Source of the DNA: Acanthaster planci | Lineage: Eukaryota > Echinodermata > Asteroidea > Valvatida > Acanthasteridae | Assembly (NCBI RefSeq): GCF_001949145.1 | Contig: NW_019091364.1 | Span: forward strand, 921,434-985,433 | Reading direction: 5' to 3' | Length of the DNA stretch: 64,000 bases | Shown here: piece by piece, positions 26,301-40,500 of the stretch | Position numbering within the stretch: position 1 is the first letter of the stretch | How the letters are laid out: each line of letters opens with the position of its first letter | Program-made: the position numbers and the translations under genes | The notes under the pieces: model-generated | What the model saw: the letters and a program-made list of their open reading frames with translations, nothing else | Databases searched by the model: none | Told to the model about the DNA's origin: nothing

Positions 26301-29300
26301 GTGTATATACCGTCTGATTATGTCAGCCTACAGACGTTCAATCTGGGGACCTTCTACAAATATAGGTTTTCCAATATGCCTCCGAAATGATCAACAAATG
26401 CAGAACAAAGAGAACATTTGTACCCTTAACCTGGCACTGCATCTTTTTTGAAAGTTAAAACTCACAATGCATAACTAACAGCCTACGGATCAATGTCATA
26501 ATATACTTGATCACAACGGCGTGAATCACTTTGATACATGACCAGCGCATACTTTCCCGTTTGCATGTCTCAGTGTGTGTTGTGTGGAATGTTGACATGA
26601 CAGTTAGGTTTGTGTCGGTGGGATTGCAAGCAAGGGTTCGTCATCACATCCACATGGCAGTTCCTTCATCCTCCCCTTCAACCTTGTCAGGAAAGATAGG
26701 AAGCAATCAATCTCCCGCCTGGGATTTCTCAGCTAATCCCTAAGTGGATTAGGAAGCCAGGTCCTGGCTCCTGGGGGGATTGCGCTGACCTTGGCCTGAC
26801 AACGAAGGGGGGGGGGAGGAAGGAGAGGAAACTCAGGGAAGGATGGACTTCCCTCATATCAAACTAAGGAGGAAACTAAAAAGTTCCGAGTCAAACAGAG
26901 AAAGCACTCAGCATGCTTAGTGAAAGCACTGGGTGAGGCACAGAGGGGCAGGCATAGGGTTGGAGTGGACCAACTACTGACCAAGGTACCAGGTTGATCC
27001 ACAGCGGAACCTATTAATCCCTACCAGGATATGCCACACGCTAAGGTGTGGGGGCGGGGAAACCAGTATGTAGCAACTTTAAAGGGGCAGGTGGAATAAA
27101 TGACAAAACGCACTTGACTGGCAGCACTGATACCATTGGTTGGTTTTAAATTGGATTCTTTGGGCTATAGTTTGGGCTACTGAAGGTAACAACGAGTACA
27201 CTACCTATGGCAACCACACACACAAAATGAATTGTATTTAACACAATTATTCCACTTGTTTAGTCTGAATACACTTTAAAAAAGAAAAGGCAGCAACTCT
27301 TACTAAAAGTCTCCAAAGACATTTCTCCCGAGTGTTAAAATACATGTAATCAAGATGAATCTTCATAAGGTCACCAACATTCGCCTTTTCATCCTGAGAT
27401 TTCATAAATACAAGTTGGACCTTTTCCACTCCTAAAAATATTTAAATTGCAGTAACTCAGTAACAGACAACCAGATATGACATAAAGATAACAGTGTGCA
27501 TTTTATCATGTAGTTTAAACATTCCATCATGATAGCATTTAGTACATGAACCCAATGCACAGCCAATAGCTACATGTACATCTCCATGGCCAACATGCCA
27601 CACAGATCTTACCTCACACATACTGAGCTTATCAGTGGTTGTCCAATTGACCTTGGTATGTAATGAACCTTAGACCAATCAAATGATACACTGGTGAACT
27701 TTGGACCAATCAAAGTCATTATTAGATTGGGAAAAAGAGGAAAATGGCATGGATGCGTGCTGGTGCACATGTATCCAACCTTTTGTGACTTTTCATATTT
27801 ACTCAAATTCTTGCAGCAATCTGTAAAGAACCACCTGAAATTTGCAAAAAATCATTGACTCTACAGGTACCAATGACCTATTATTTGTACAATGTACGTT
27901 TTAAAACTTAGGAGCTGAAAAGTAAAATCCCAGTAACTACATTTAGGTAGCACTTCTTTCAACACTTTCTAGTGATTTGGAAGTACGGGAAGAAAACAAA
28001 CCTCAAAATTCAACCATTTTGAGTATTTTTTAATGTTCTATCCTAGCATTTCCATGGTCATACTAACTTTGTTTCACCTTAAAACTGTGAGCAAAGATCC
28101 CTCCAGGTTGGGCTAAACCTGCAACTCCAAGTGCATGATAAAATGAACAGCCTGATACACGTATATGTATGTTATTGTCCATGTGAAATGCACGTAGCCA
28201 CAACTCCCCGACAGTTTTTACTGAAGTTTCTGTTTGAGCTGATCAGATAAAAATGAAAGCAGATAAAAATGAAAGCAACAACTTTCTCTAATCCTCACTC
28301 CTCTATTATTGGCACAGATAGGATCTCTTGTTCCTGACCTTCTGGCAAACTTTTTCCGACCAACTGGAGTTGAATCTCTGAAGTGCTGGTACTGAACAAA
28401 CAAATCTCTTCAATAAATCAACAGCCAGTAAGATAAGCAGCACAAACTTGGGGGTGTAATTAGTTTGTTAAGTGACAAACGGTTACTGATAATTGTGCAA
28501 AATGTTGATACTTTGAGCTCAAATTCAGGAAAGAAGCCAACCCTGACAATGCAATGAAGCAAGATGCATGTTTTCCGAATATGAAACAGCAATGCCATGC
28601 ATTAAAATGTCACTTTTAAAAATACACATATTCTGAGAAACAAGGAAGCCTGTTTTCCTAAAATGATGTTTTCAACCAAGCGATTCCAGTACTGAAAACT
28701 GCTTGGCTCACGATGGCCTGCTCATGACTATGTCCCATTATGATAATGGATTAGATATTAAATGACATCACTCTAGTAGTACCTAAGGAAATACTCTGGC
28801 ATATGACTTGGTGCTAGATTTCCATGTACAATTAGGGAAAATTTTAAGGAAATAACACACATGGAGATGATCAAACTGGATAGCCATTTCTACAGGCAAC
28901 CTGTATTTGTGCTCAATACAGATTTCTCATATGCTTCATAGTTCTTTGGAATTAAATAATCTTCTTACATACAAACTCTTCGTTTTTTCATATCCTGATA
29001 ATTACTGATTTATTACATGTGCACAAGGTCCTAGATACAACTTTCTGGAATTATTTTTCCAGATTTCCATCCTACAAATCACAATCATGGGACCAGTAAT
29101 TAACTTTGACGCACTGAGCTGCCTACTAAAAATAACTAAATATAGTGTATTCTTGCTGGTATCCAACCCACTGTACTGAAGTTCAAACAACTTTTGAACA
29201 AATGAAATAGTACTTTTTCCCCAAAACAGTTGGCCAATCGCCCACAGAAGAGTTGTCCAAATTACTTTGGTTGAGCCAATTTCAATACCAGAAAAACCTT

Positions 29301-29807
29301 TCATTTCACAGTCCCTGCATGTGTGTGGGGGGGGGTGTTATAGGAATGCAGTTTCATTTTCTCTGAACAGATCCAGGAAAAAGACCTGGTATAAATAGAC
29401 AAAAAAATATTTCCACATACATGTAAATAGTAAGACCTTATTCATTTGACTTGTAGTGCTCTGGCTTACAGACGCTCTCAGGCATACAAATCTTCACATA
29501 ACATCACACACTCAACATTTTAACCAGTGACAGGTTGTTTTTCCCCCAGTATCAAATTCACCCACTGTAACCAAAGAAATCCAAGGGGAAAAGACAAAAT
29601 ATTCGGAGGGAGGATCCAATAATTTCCAAGATGCTGTTTCCCAATGCAACAATGTTGTTGGGTCCAAGTCATATTGTCAGTAATACAGTTGTTAGGTTAC
29701 TCTTACCTTAAAGTCCAGCAACATGTATATGTATTTTTCCCCGAAAGTAAGGAGAAATAATTCTACACAATGTCACAGAATAAAACTCACTGCCTTCGAA
29801 AAGTTCA

Positions 29808-29844
29808 TACAAATAGATTTGTACACATTTGAAATCTATTTGTA
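29808..29844. repeat. Perfect 13-bp stem-loop
   Basis: TACAAATAGATTT and its exact complement AAATCTATTTGTA are separated by an 11-nt loop. It lies just left of the second dispersed-repeat copy. Confidence 0.85.
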
Positions 29845-29895
29845 CACTTCAAAGTCTTTTTAAAATACATGCACCAAACTTTCTGTCCCAGTAAT

Positions 29896-30108
29896 CTGCC
29901 CCGAGCTGAAATGCACCCCCAATCGGTGAAACAAAAGACAGGTTGTTACCAACGGGTTCTTGCACGCATTCTGCGTGTATGCAAAGACCATACATGCCGG
30001 AATAAATTAGTTAGGCGTACTCAGCGCATATACTTGCGCACCTCATGCGCACCTATGTGTTGAGTACCAAAAAAACACGCCCTCTTTTGTTCTGCTCGGT
30101 GCGGATAT
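29896..30108. repeat. Dispersed repeat, copy 2 (about 213 bp)
   Basis: Second copy of the repeat at 13661-13890, starting GCCCCGAGCTGAAATGCACC and ending near TGCTCGGTGCGGAT. It has small indels relative to copy 1 in the part around 30020-30060. Confidence 0.85.
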
Positions 30109-31424
30109 TGTTTTTTGACGAGGATTTGTAGATGATTACCACAGTGGACCACCCCCTTCCCAGACTTTAGCAATTCCTTAAACATCTGTATTACTTAAAA
30201 TCAGCATTTCAAAAGCTACCTACAAAAAAAAGACGTAGGTAGTTGAAGTTTTCATAGCAAAATGTACCAGACGCTGAAGAACAGATGAGACAAGAAAGGA
30301 GCAATATGCTAACTTTTCCCATCGCTGTACTTGAGAGGGACGGTCAGTCTCCACAGGAGGGAGAGAAAGCACAGAGTTGGTCAGTAGCCACTGGTCATTC
30401 GGTCAACTGATGAGGACCTTGATGCCCAGCCCGATTGACCTTGTTAACAGAGGCCAACCTCCCGCCTGGACTTTCGAGTAATAGATGTGACCATGTGACC
30501 TACTGGCAGGCCAGAAGAACCAAGGCACTTGTCCTCTGGTGAACTTTAGGAGGTCCTGGGATTATTATTCAAGCTGGATTTGGTTCAGTTGGCTGGAGTA
30601 ATGTCAAGATTTCAAGGGGCTGGGGCAGCAAGGGAAGAATTCAAGTCAATAAAATTAATTTGTTGTTAGATTTGTCCTTCAGCCTGTTGATAAGACAAAA
30701 AAATGGAGAAGCAGATAGAATCTCATTGGAGTTGAATAAAGCTTTCTGCAGTCCTCGTGTATTCTTTGTTTGCAAGTGGAAGCATTACAATTGTTCCAAA
30801 TCAAATTAACATGTCACGCCACACCAGAATGCTACACAGTCAAGAAGTAATTTGGCACATGAGGCAAAGTGCAACGCACAATGGGCATTTACAATTTTTT
30901 CCCCTAAAATGGGGGAAAGAAGTCAAACTAGAGAGAAGAAAGAAGTATTCATGATCCTACCAGCACACAGCTGATTTCTGTTTCCTGCCTGGTGTGTCAA
31001 TGCCAACCGGGGTGACTGCACCAGGAAGGCTAAACAACACTTTCCAAGCCCCAAGGACACATCAAATCCCAAAGATCCATATTCTGGCAAACAATTCTTC
31101 TGTAACGCTATATGATTTTTAGGAATTTAAACCCCCCCCCTTAAAGCAAGATGCACAAAAACTAGACCGCTTGAGGGGACAACCGACAACAAAGGAAGGA
31201 ATTAAATACTGCATTGGGCTTTGAAATAGGTCATGGGCTTGGTTGGGCACAGACGAAATAGTCAAAAAAATGCTTCGGTTTTCTTCTTTTTAAAACTAAA
31301 CTACTGTTCTTTGACCATTTGGAGTAACCGCGCAATGTCCACTTCAGTGGCTTGGTTCCTGAAGAAGGTGAGAATAACTTTTGAGTCAATTTACACATTC
31401 AATATTTTCCACCATCGTCATGTC

Positions 31425-31494
31425 CAGCAATATATAATATAACATATAATAAATGTTATATAACATGTAATATATAGTATATTATATAATAAAA
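31425..31494. repeat. AT-rich palindromic patch
   Basis: Almost pure A/T with repeated ATATAAT, ATAACAT and TTATATAAC words that form imperfect palindromes. Probably a low-complexity tract. Confidence 0.8.
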
Positions 31495-34400
31495 GTAACA
31501 AATCAAAACCAAACTACCCAGTAAACTAGAAATCATGTTTGACCTTCCAATATGCATTTTATTTTGAGCTGGATGACTTCTCAGCAACTTCAACCGATAA
31601 GGCAGTAAAAAAAAAGTCACAAAAACAGTTTTTAAAAAGCATACGAAGGAATAGCTCAAATGAACAATGAATTCGCAATAGACACTTTTTTCAAAAATCA
31701 ATATACTAGAGGAAGTTTGAGGGCATCCCTGAGAAGCGGTGACCCCAAACAAATGACCAATCCAAGAGATGACCGCAGAAATCACTGACCAGAACAATCT
31801 TGCCCTCACCCGACCATCCCCCACTTCTCTTGATTTCAAAAAATGTCCGCCTCCTAGGACCTCTGAACAACCAGACAATTTCAAAGAACTTGTAAAACGT
31901 TGCCAAACTTTGGGGGCAGAGACCAGGAATAATCTGCACTTGAAACAACCTGAGAAGATTTGACTGCACCCTCTTTCTGTGGTCTGTTTTAGACTCAGTA
32001 GGCCAAATCCAAAGCTAAACTGCTTGGAGTTTAGTCACTGCTGGAAAGTCCTATGGACTTGCTTTAACATTGTAAGCACATCGTGTTTGTTCACTAACCA
32101 CAGTCGCTTTTTTCCTGTTACAGTTGCTTCCCCAAAACACAAAACAAAAACTCTTCAATATAACACCAACTTACCAGGTTCTGGTCAAACAAAGGGTGAC
32201 TGTTGAGTTAACTGTCGGGGGTTTTTATCAAAAATCACCAACAGGTGGATTGCCCAATGTTTCAGGAAATTTTAGCTTAGGTCACATGTCTCATTCTGGG
32301 AGTAGTGACTCTGACTCATGGGGAGTGTTTGACAATTACAACAGGTCTACTAGTATTTCGAAACCGTTTCACCGGCAGAATTGCAATCACAATTGCTTTC
32401 ACAGACACACACATGTAGAAAACACATAGCCATAACTTCAATGCTTAAGACTGCATGACCAGCCATTTAACCCCCTGCCTGCGAGGATGCGGACCTTTTT
32501 TTCTAGGAAAGTGAGGTGAGGGGGCTGGTGTACCTCATTTGCTCTTCAATCTCAAACAATGTCAAGATTTCGTCCTCCTTACATTCAGTTCCATATGTTG
32601 ATGCAGGAGTACAATGAACACTGCGCATGTATGATCTATGCAATATTTCTGGGCAGTCCACACAAGCAGAGTAATTTTTCTCGATGGAATAAAATCAGCA
32701 GAGCAAGTGTACTAATTTTTCTTTGACATGTTGCTAAGGTTTGTGTTTATTGAATTACAGTGGTATGTACATGCATGTACATCTCAAAAATACTCATCTC
32801 CTACTATGCAAAATTTGCACAATTCCAATGCAGAAATTTGTCTTCCCGCTGTTCTCATTGGGACCACAATTGACTGTTGGCAATTTAGCTTACATGAACC
32901 CTGCACTGAGAGGATCGTTTGATGTAAAAGTGGCTCGGTGTTTTCTTTTAATTTGTTCAGATTTCCTCTAGACAATTTCAAAACCTGGGGCTGCTGTCTC
33001 AACGGGCTTAAAATATCTCACAATTACACACCATTACCACAAAAACAAACTGTGTTTTCACTTCAAGGAATATTGTGAAATGGGTGTTATGCTAGGCGGG
33101 GTGTATCAACTCCCTTCTGTATTTTCTCTGGGAACAAATTGCTGTTTCAAGACATGTCTATTAGAGTTCCTGCATTTCAGCTGACAATGTGACTAAAATG
33201 TATGCATAAGGAGAGTAGTCTGAGTGGACAAATTTTTTCTGGCGGATTAACTTCCTTTCAACCATTCCAGGGCACTTTCTTTCTCTCTTTCCACATTTAA
33301 ATTCGGACAAAATCAGCTGTGAAATTTCTCAACTGTCACACTGCGATTATATAAGCATCTGGACGACCATCAGAAGGTCCCATGAGTGTGACAAGGGGGA
33401 TAACTCCAAGACTGATTACCTACGGCTGGTGCGCAGCAATCAAAGCCAGAGAGAGGTATGAGTTCATTACCCAACGAGGTAATCACAGTGTGGGACAATT
33501 TGGGCCGCTCCGTAGAGTCTGAATGACATCAGTGGTTAAATGAGACAGGTTAGATCAGAGCTAAATATTGAAAAGGTTGCAACATGAGGTCAGGGTAGGA
33601 TGCCATTTTGTCTCCAAAATGAGGGACTGCTTTGTGGGGGGGGCGTGCACTATTAAAGTGATCATAAAGTTACATTGGACATTACAAAACTGGACAAGCT
33701 ATCACCTTGTGGGTGTTAAGTGAAGGCAATATTTACAAAGGTCAGAACAATGCACGCATGCACAATGATTTGGGACCCAAAATGGCTTCTCATTTGAAGC
33801 TGTTTCAACTCTGGCTCGGATTTTTAAAAATCAATAAAGTCACAAGTTGCTAGAGCTGCTTTTTGAGGCACAGGCCTTCAAATGAATCTAGCACAATGGA
33901 TATCAAGAGAAGTCAACCCACAAAATGCCCATTTTCTTCACGAGGCTGGGTCAAACTGAGTGAAACCTTGAAAGGAAGAGTTCAGCAAGCCTTGTTCTAT
34001 TACAACCCCCCATAAAATCTGAGGAAGATGTCCTCAGGGACCCAGTTTTTGTCTAATATAGCCACAAATCACTCATGAGTTCACGCTTATGGCGTTGATT
34101 CAAAGAACTCAGTCTTACACCTACACTCATACAACAGAAAGTGTTGGTCAGGGAAAACAAACAGCAAGCAGAGGTCAAGGGCCAGTGGCCTCAGGACAAC
34201 AGAAGTCATGCTTGACTAGGATAACTCTCTCATCTGATTCTCAGAAAGAGGATGAATTTTTCATGGGGGATGACCAAGTGGTGGGAGCCCCCTTCCCTCC
34301 CCCCTCCGTTGTCCAGTGGCAACCCACAGGATTGTTGAAACACCTGCGGTGGCAACAGTGAAGTGATTGTGAACAGGCGGGGTGGCTTTTGTGCCCAGGA

Positions 34401-36152
34401 TGCATCTATTCACTGAGAGTGGCAGAAGCTTCTTGGAATCTTTTTCCACCCACCAAAGCCAAAGTAAAAACAAGTTTACATCATGCTGTGGTGTTCTGTT
34501 TGTGATCGGTTCACAACCAACTTTACTGAAGCTGAAACGGAGGTCAAGTTTTAGATAATCTCATCAACAAAACAGAAGTATTCCAGCAATATGGAATTAA
34601 CTGCTGTGACTGCTTGTAGAAACAGTCGCCAGTGAAAATCCTGGTCCTGCCAAAGTTCACTGACTGTCATGGACCATAGTGTCGTTCGGGAATACCTTCC
34701 GACATTAGCTTTGAAAAAAAAACACTGGCATGAAAAATTGATGGGTCTAACCCAGGCTCATCATATAAAGGGCAGGACTGAGTCTTCAATGGCTTCTGGC
34801 CTTGACAGGAACACCAGCCTTCGAGCAGGTCTGTGACTGAGGTCTGAAGGCTGACACCTACACTGCCAACTGCAGATCAGCCCTAGGCAAGAGATTACAC
34901 GGTCACTGATTAAGAGTCAGAACATGGACTGGCTGGGACAAGAGATGGCTCAGCTCCAGTTTAGTGGAGAGCAGATCCTCCTCTATGGTTTCTACAAGGC
35001 AGGATACCATACGTCAGTGATGACTGCTGACTGAAACCATCTGAATGACATGGATGGAATCAAGAGAAAATGATGGATGTGTTCTGCTGAGATTCTAACC
35101 TAGTTACGCTTCTAACGTGACAAAGAGACCTTTTAGCAACATACTATACAGCTTTCTAACTTTGAAATGACTCTCACAAACTGATCATGGGGTGGCCTGA
35201 CTGGGTTGGTACATTTCAATTGTTGGGGATTTACCTGACAAAAATGGGTAAACAAAAAGCTATAACAGTTTGCTACCTGAATCACCATGGTTCCAGTCCA
35301 CTCAGATATTGTTGATTTGAGACAATACTAAGTGAAAGATAAATGAAAATCAGTCCAAACTTGGAGAAGGGGGGGCGTGTTCAGTGTTCCGGTTGAGAGT
35401 TCAAATCCTTTCTCAGTGCTAGATTTTTTGTGTAGGCAGAGGTAATGGAACTGTGCATTTATTACACTTGACTCTAAATGAAGAAATATTCCCCAGGAAG
35501 GAGGAAGCCCTTTCTTTCACAACCCAGCATACCACAAAAATGCCATTAGTAAGTAATGTTGAAACAGGCCGAACACCCACCTGACACCACAACCTGAATT
35601 CCCACATTCCTGAAATCTCTAAGGTATTCACCTTTGGCCAACCTTTGACCCCTTCTTGAGGTCAGCCACAAAAGCAACCAGGATGGCCATATATAATGGC
35701 CCACACCATATCTCTTGGCAGATAGGGGCAGAAGTGCCAGTTGTGATATTTGGGCTTTACATGTGTTACCTGGAGCTGAGGAACATGTTGACTGATTGAT
35801 AGGCAAGGACAGAAATTGATTCACAGGGCTGAAGGAATGTGATAACTATGTATGAACAAGGCAGCAATGCCCTGATAGTTGCCAAGGCATTTCATTGGAT
35901 GTATTCCCAGGTACAGTTACTGAGCATGCTTGCACTTGCTTTACATAACAGCAGTTACCACTGGAGCACTAGAATGCTAACTTCGGTATGTACATGTACA
36001 GTCCAGTGCAAATGAAGGAATTTCATAGACACAAAGGGGTGGGTTTGTTAGATGTGGCTGAATACAGAACATTGGAGGTGCTGTGCTCCATTCATTCTCA
36101 TGACATCCATGAAAAGCAGTCCTTAGTCATTGTTGACCACGTTAGTTTGGAC

Positions 36153-36296
36153 TGGTCTTGTGACTGGTCTTGGGACAAGTCTTGTGATTGGTCTTGTGAC
36201 TGGTCTTGTGACGGATGTTGTATCTGGTCTTGTGACTGATGTTGTATCTGGTCTTGTGAGTGGGCTTGTGACTGATTTTGTACCTGGTCTTGTGAT
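36153..36296. repeat. 12-bp minisatellite, 12 units
   Basis: Twelve consecutive 12-bp units of TGGTCTTGTGAC with variants such as TGATGTTGTATC. On the minus strand it yields a Ser-Gln-Asp-Gln repeat frame and a Thr-Arg-Pro frame, both artefacts of a period divisible by three. The unit differs by one base from the complement of the 7.8-kb unit. Confidence 0.95.
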
Positions 36297-36987
36297 GGTC
36301 TCAGGCCACAACTCCCAATTAAGGTACATATGCAGTGAGGGAACGCATACCGTATGACAAATGACCACTTCACTACGTATTGAGCACAAAACTCCAGGAC
36401 ACGGTGTACGCAACTCCTGCAGATATTCAAGAGGGGGAGCATGGCTAAGCATAGGAACATAAAGGACGATTCCCTCACAAAACGGATTTAGGTATCTGCT
36501 CCAGAGGGGTTTTTTTGTCAATCTCAGCGCAGGGAGGAAACAATCCACCCTGAAACTGAACACCCTCCTGCCACTTTAAGACATTATGCCCAGCTCTGCC
36601 TTCTGCCGGCTTGTAAATGGGTCAGTGAGTGCACGCTTGGCATGCAGGTGACAGTGCTGTGAAAAAACCAAAAGGAGCCAGTCGAGTGGCTGCTTTTTCA
36701 GCTCAAGTCCAACAAATTACAGCCCAGTCCATTTGAGCTTAGAACAACACTTCAGACAGATGTCTGGAGGAACTCGGCATGGCCATAAATGAATTTGTTT
36801 ATCTTCTCTCATAGTCTGACAAAAATTGTCCATTTTAAAGTCACATAACAAACATAAAGACAACTTCAATGCGCATTTTACTATGAAGAGCTCTATTCAT
36901 TTAGAATTCCATGTCATGCTAAGGAAATCTTTAAAATGAAATCTTGATACTTCAAGTCCCATGAAATGTAATTATCTGACTTCTTCC

Positions 36988-37527
36988 TAGCCCAGGTTGG
37001 ACGACGTCTACATTGCATTGAATTCCATAAATGCTGTGTTGAAATTACTAATACCCCCGTAAAAAACATATTTGCAGGAAATTCTGCGAAACTCCACGCT
37101 TTCCGTCGCAATTCATTAACGACCTTTGTTCATGCGGTATGCATTTGCACGTGCGTGAAATGGCCTCCAAGCTCGGCCCACACCCCACATCCTGTCAGTA
37201 ATGCATGTTGTCTACCATGCATTTCGTACATGTGTGAGTACCCGTGCTAGATGAACGTGTATGTACATGTAGATCGTAAATTGCGACAGAAAGCATGGAG
37301 TTTCGCAGACTTTCCTACAAAATACGTTGTTCACGGGCGTATTTAGTAATTTCAACACAGCATTTATGGAATTGGGGATACAAGGCACTTGGGAACGACA
37401 TTTTGAGCTGTCTTCGTCAGGTAAAGATGTGAGGAAAAAAATGTTGAAAAAAATGTCGCATTGTAGGAGGACTTCAAACCCTAGACGTAAGTCCCAATGC
37501 AATGTAGACGTCATCCAACCTAGGCTA
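36988..37527. mobile_element. Large foldback element with an internal insertion
   Basis: The left arm (36988-37113) is complementary to the right arm (37279-37527). Shared blocks include GACGTCTACATTGCATTG, ATTCCATAAATGCTGTGTTG and TCTGCGAAACTCCA. The right arm carries about 121 nt (37374-37494) with no partner in the left arm. There is no open frame of note. Likely a non-autonomous DNA transposon or foldback unit. Confidence 0.8.
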
Positions 37528-40500
37528 ACTTCTTCCCCGAATCATCCATGTTGGTCTCACATCAAGGGTGCTTTTTGCCGCTCTTGTGGGGACTATATGG
37601 GCACCAAATCCTGACTAGCATGGAGAGTACCACTGAAACTGAACTCTACACAGTCCTGAAAATAACTGTCAATGAACCCCCAGCGATTGGTAAATTCTGT
37701 GTTTCAACTACTAGAGGGCTGAGGCATGCACACAGCTGATAGATTTTCATTGACTGAATCTCGGCAAACGCAACAAGAGACCACCAGGAGGATCTGGTTG
37801 CCATGGACTCGCAGGTTCACTTTAAGATCAATTTGTATGCAGGTTTGGAGGCTAGCAGGGATGGGCTCGTGAAATCGACTTCAAGGAGCACGAGAGATGC
37901 TCGCATCAAACTGCAAAATATGAGAAGAATAGTGCCTTTCTGGTATGATTCAGTCTCTGAATGTCTCCAATGCATGGAACCAGAAGGATTTAAGACACGG
38001 ATACGTGGGTCCTTGGGACAAATTTCTGGCTCATAAGAACCCTAAGCTCACATGAATTCAGAGAACTCCATACCCGGGTAAGAGCAAATTAGAAAGCAGT
38101 ACACACAACAATTCTCTGAAAAATCATGATGTAGAAAATCTCTTGATGTCTTTGAAACTTTGTTAAAAATGTATCTCTTCATGGCGGTTTTTCCTCACAC
38201 TGTATGCTCAGTTTTGGCAAGTAATGGCTTTGGTGATGGGCAGTTGCGTATATGCGTATATTGTTATTACAATACAATGTTTAAACAAACGAGAAAATCA
38301 CTCAGGCCCTATTTCACTGATTTGCAAAAGGAACTGCAAAAATTCAATGCAAATTTTATCACGAGTAAAGAAAGCTAATAAACAAAATGGCCGTTCATCA
38401 AATAAATTCAAAGTAGAACTCCAAAAAGCTGTGTGAAATCTCACTTATTTTCCATGAATGCCCAATGAACAGGGTCTTCAAATACATACAGTGCATGTTT
38501 TCTCCACATCTCAGACAGCTTACTCTTGTATTATATTTCCATTTTTTACCAAAACAAAAACCGATTTGATTTCAGCGCATTAGAATGAGGAGACACAAAA
38601 TACAGGTAATTTGAGACCAAAAACAAAAAACGCAGGGAATTCTGGATAAACATGAAATTGGCTTTTGTGCAAACAAATCAGATGGGAATAAGCGGATTCG
38701 AATTTGGTTTTATGTCAGTCAGAAAAAGGATCACAGCATGGATCTGCAGCACGTAAATTTCAGAATTATTCATGAATGGAACTTTGAGACACAAAGTTTT
38801 TCTTCCTTCGTACAGACGAACTTACAGAAAAAAGTGTCCAATAGATAACTTACATCACATAAGATACTTGCTTCCTTTTCTTGGCAAAAGTCACTAAATA
38901 TGGTCGGTCTAATGAATAAGAGAACCTGTAATGTCGCTGTAACACAGGATATCTAAATGAACATTTGTGGTTGACAAGAAATTGGTATGACTTCGTGAAG
39001 CGAAAAAATCAATATTCTAAAAATGTACTTCATGAAGGAAACAACTTTTAAATAGGAGTAAAACTGTAATTGTTTTTAATATTTATTTGCAACCATGTTT
39101 CATTTTTGTATGTTTTTTCAATTTCTGAAGCCTCAGGTTTTATCTTTTAACTGATAATTTCTAAGAATGGTGGGAAGGAAATGTGAATAAAAAAAAGAAA
39201 GGAAAGCAAAAATTAACCCACATATCCAACATATAGGATATCCTGGTCGCTTTTTAAAAATCCTTTCTGTTTTTATTCTACGATCATTTTGACAACTGCT
39301 TTAATACTCCAAGCCAGGTTTGCCAAATAAATATTTCACTGAAGCCTTCCTTTGTAAATATTTCCACTGACTGTGCATTAAACTAACCACCTTCAACTAC
39401 ACACAGCACAATCATCAACCTGTTTGCTCTAACTTGAATTTTCAAAACGGGACATCCCTGGCCAGAGACACAATTTCACACAAACCCATCAATAGAACTG
39501 CATCATAAATTCGACACTTCAAGTTATTGAACACGTTAGCCTAAAGCTAGCTTAATGCTTTCGACCATGCTGTCATGCCATGGTTGACCGACAAGCATAA
39601 AAAAAACAGTCACACTTCTCCACTTCCGTTCTCATTCCACCTTCAATTAGCAAGTCAATATAATATTGAAGTTCCTAGTCCAAAGGAAAAGAGATGGAAG
39701 CGGCTAATCCATTCTGACTGTACTCAGAGACAAGGCCCTCCCCAACATAAATAATTAGCAGCAGTAATTACATTACGGCATGTCGTGTCAGATGAACCGC
39801 TGGTGGTCGAGGCTACCGGGGAGTGGAAGGTCTGAATCGTCACGATTCACGGACGATGATCCTTGGGTGATCGTGAGCAAATTGGTTAGAGTCTTGATGC
39901 TGGGCTAGGCCAAGAGTTTTCCAGGCACGCCTTCCCACTCAACACCTTGACACACAAGCAACTTTGTACAAAGACAGACTCCTTTTCAGCTGCAGTGAAT
40001 GATATTGTTGGACCGTGGATAAACCTGTTTTTGAAAGAACACGAACCATTCTTTGTAACAGTTAGCCTTGATTTCAAGACACAAGTTTCCAATGTTAAAC
40101 TTAAACTCTTAAACAATACAAGAAAACACTTAGCCCATTAAGCCTTGCATAAATGTAAATAAATTAATTCAATGAAATTTAGAAATTGACGAGAATAGAT
40201 CTCCAACTGACTGTCAACCAAACAGCATCTCTAATATTCTGGTAATCATGGCTGCGCACAAGTACCACACAATTTAAATTAATGTCTTAACCCTCCTTTG
40301 GTTTTACAGCACAAATGTGCACAAATGCCCACAGTCACTGGTGAGCACGTATTTTCTATATGGAACTCAAACATGCACAGGTTCAGCGTGTACACAGTAG
40401 ATTGCCAGCACAAAATGACTCAGGGTCTCCTGTGCAGTCCTCTTCACTGCATTTGGTTTACTGCACATTTATGCACATGAAACAGTGAGGCAGAGTTGTT

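Larger units (their letters stand above)
16901..36987 (-). other. Distal-isoform intron, right-hand part next to exon 1b
   Basis: Part of the 44.3-kb intron between exon 1a and the shared exon. It contains a (TG)10 run, a second copy of the 13.7-kb dispersed repeat, a perfect 13-bp stem-loop near 29.8 kb, an AT-rich palindromic patch near 31.45 kb and a 12-bp minisatellite at 36.2 kb. No coding exon of any known family was recognised on either strand. Confidence 0.6.

Noticed and set aside
36098-36563. Minus-strand frames of 126 and 146 codons with Ser-Gln-Asp-Gln or Thr-Arg-Pro repeats
   Set aside because: Produced by a 12-bp minisatellite whose period is divisible by three; no splice context or domain.
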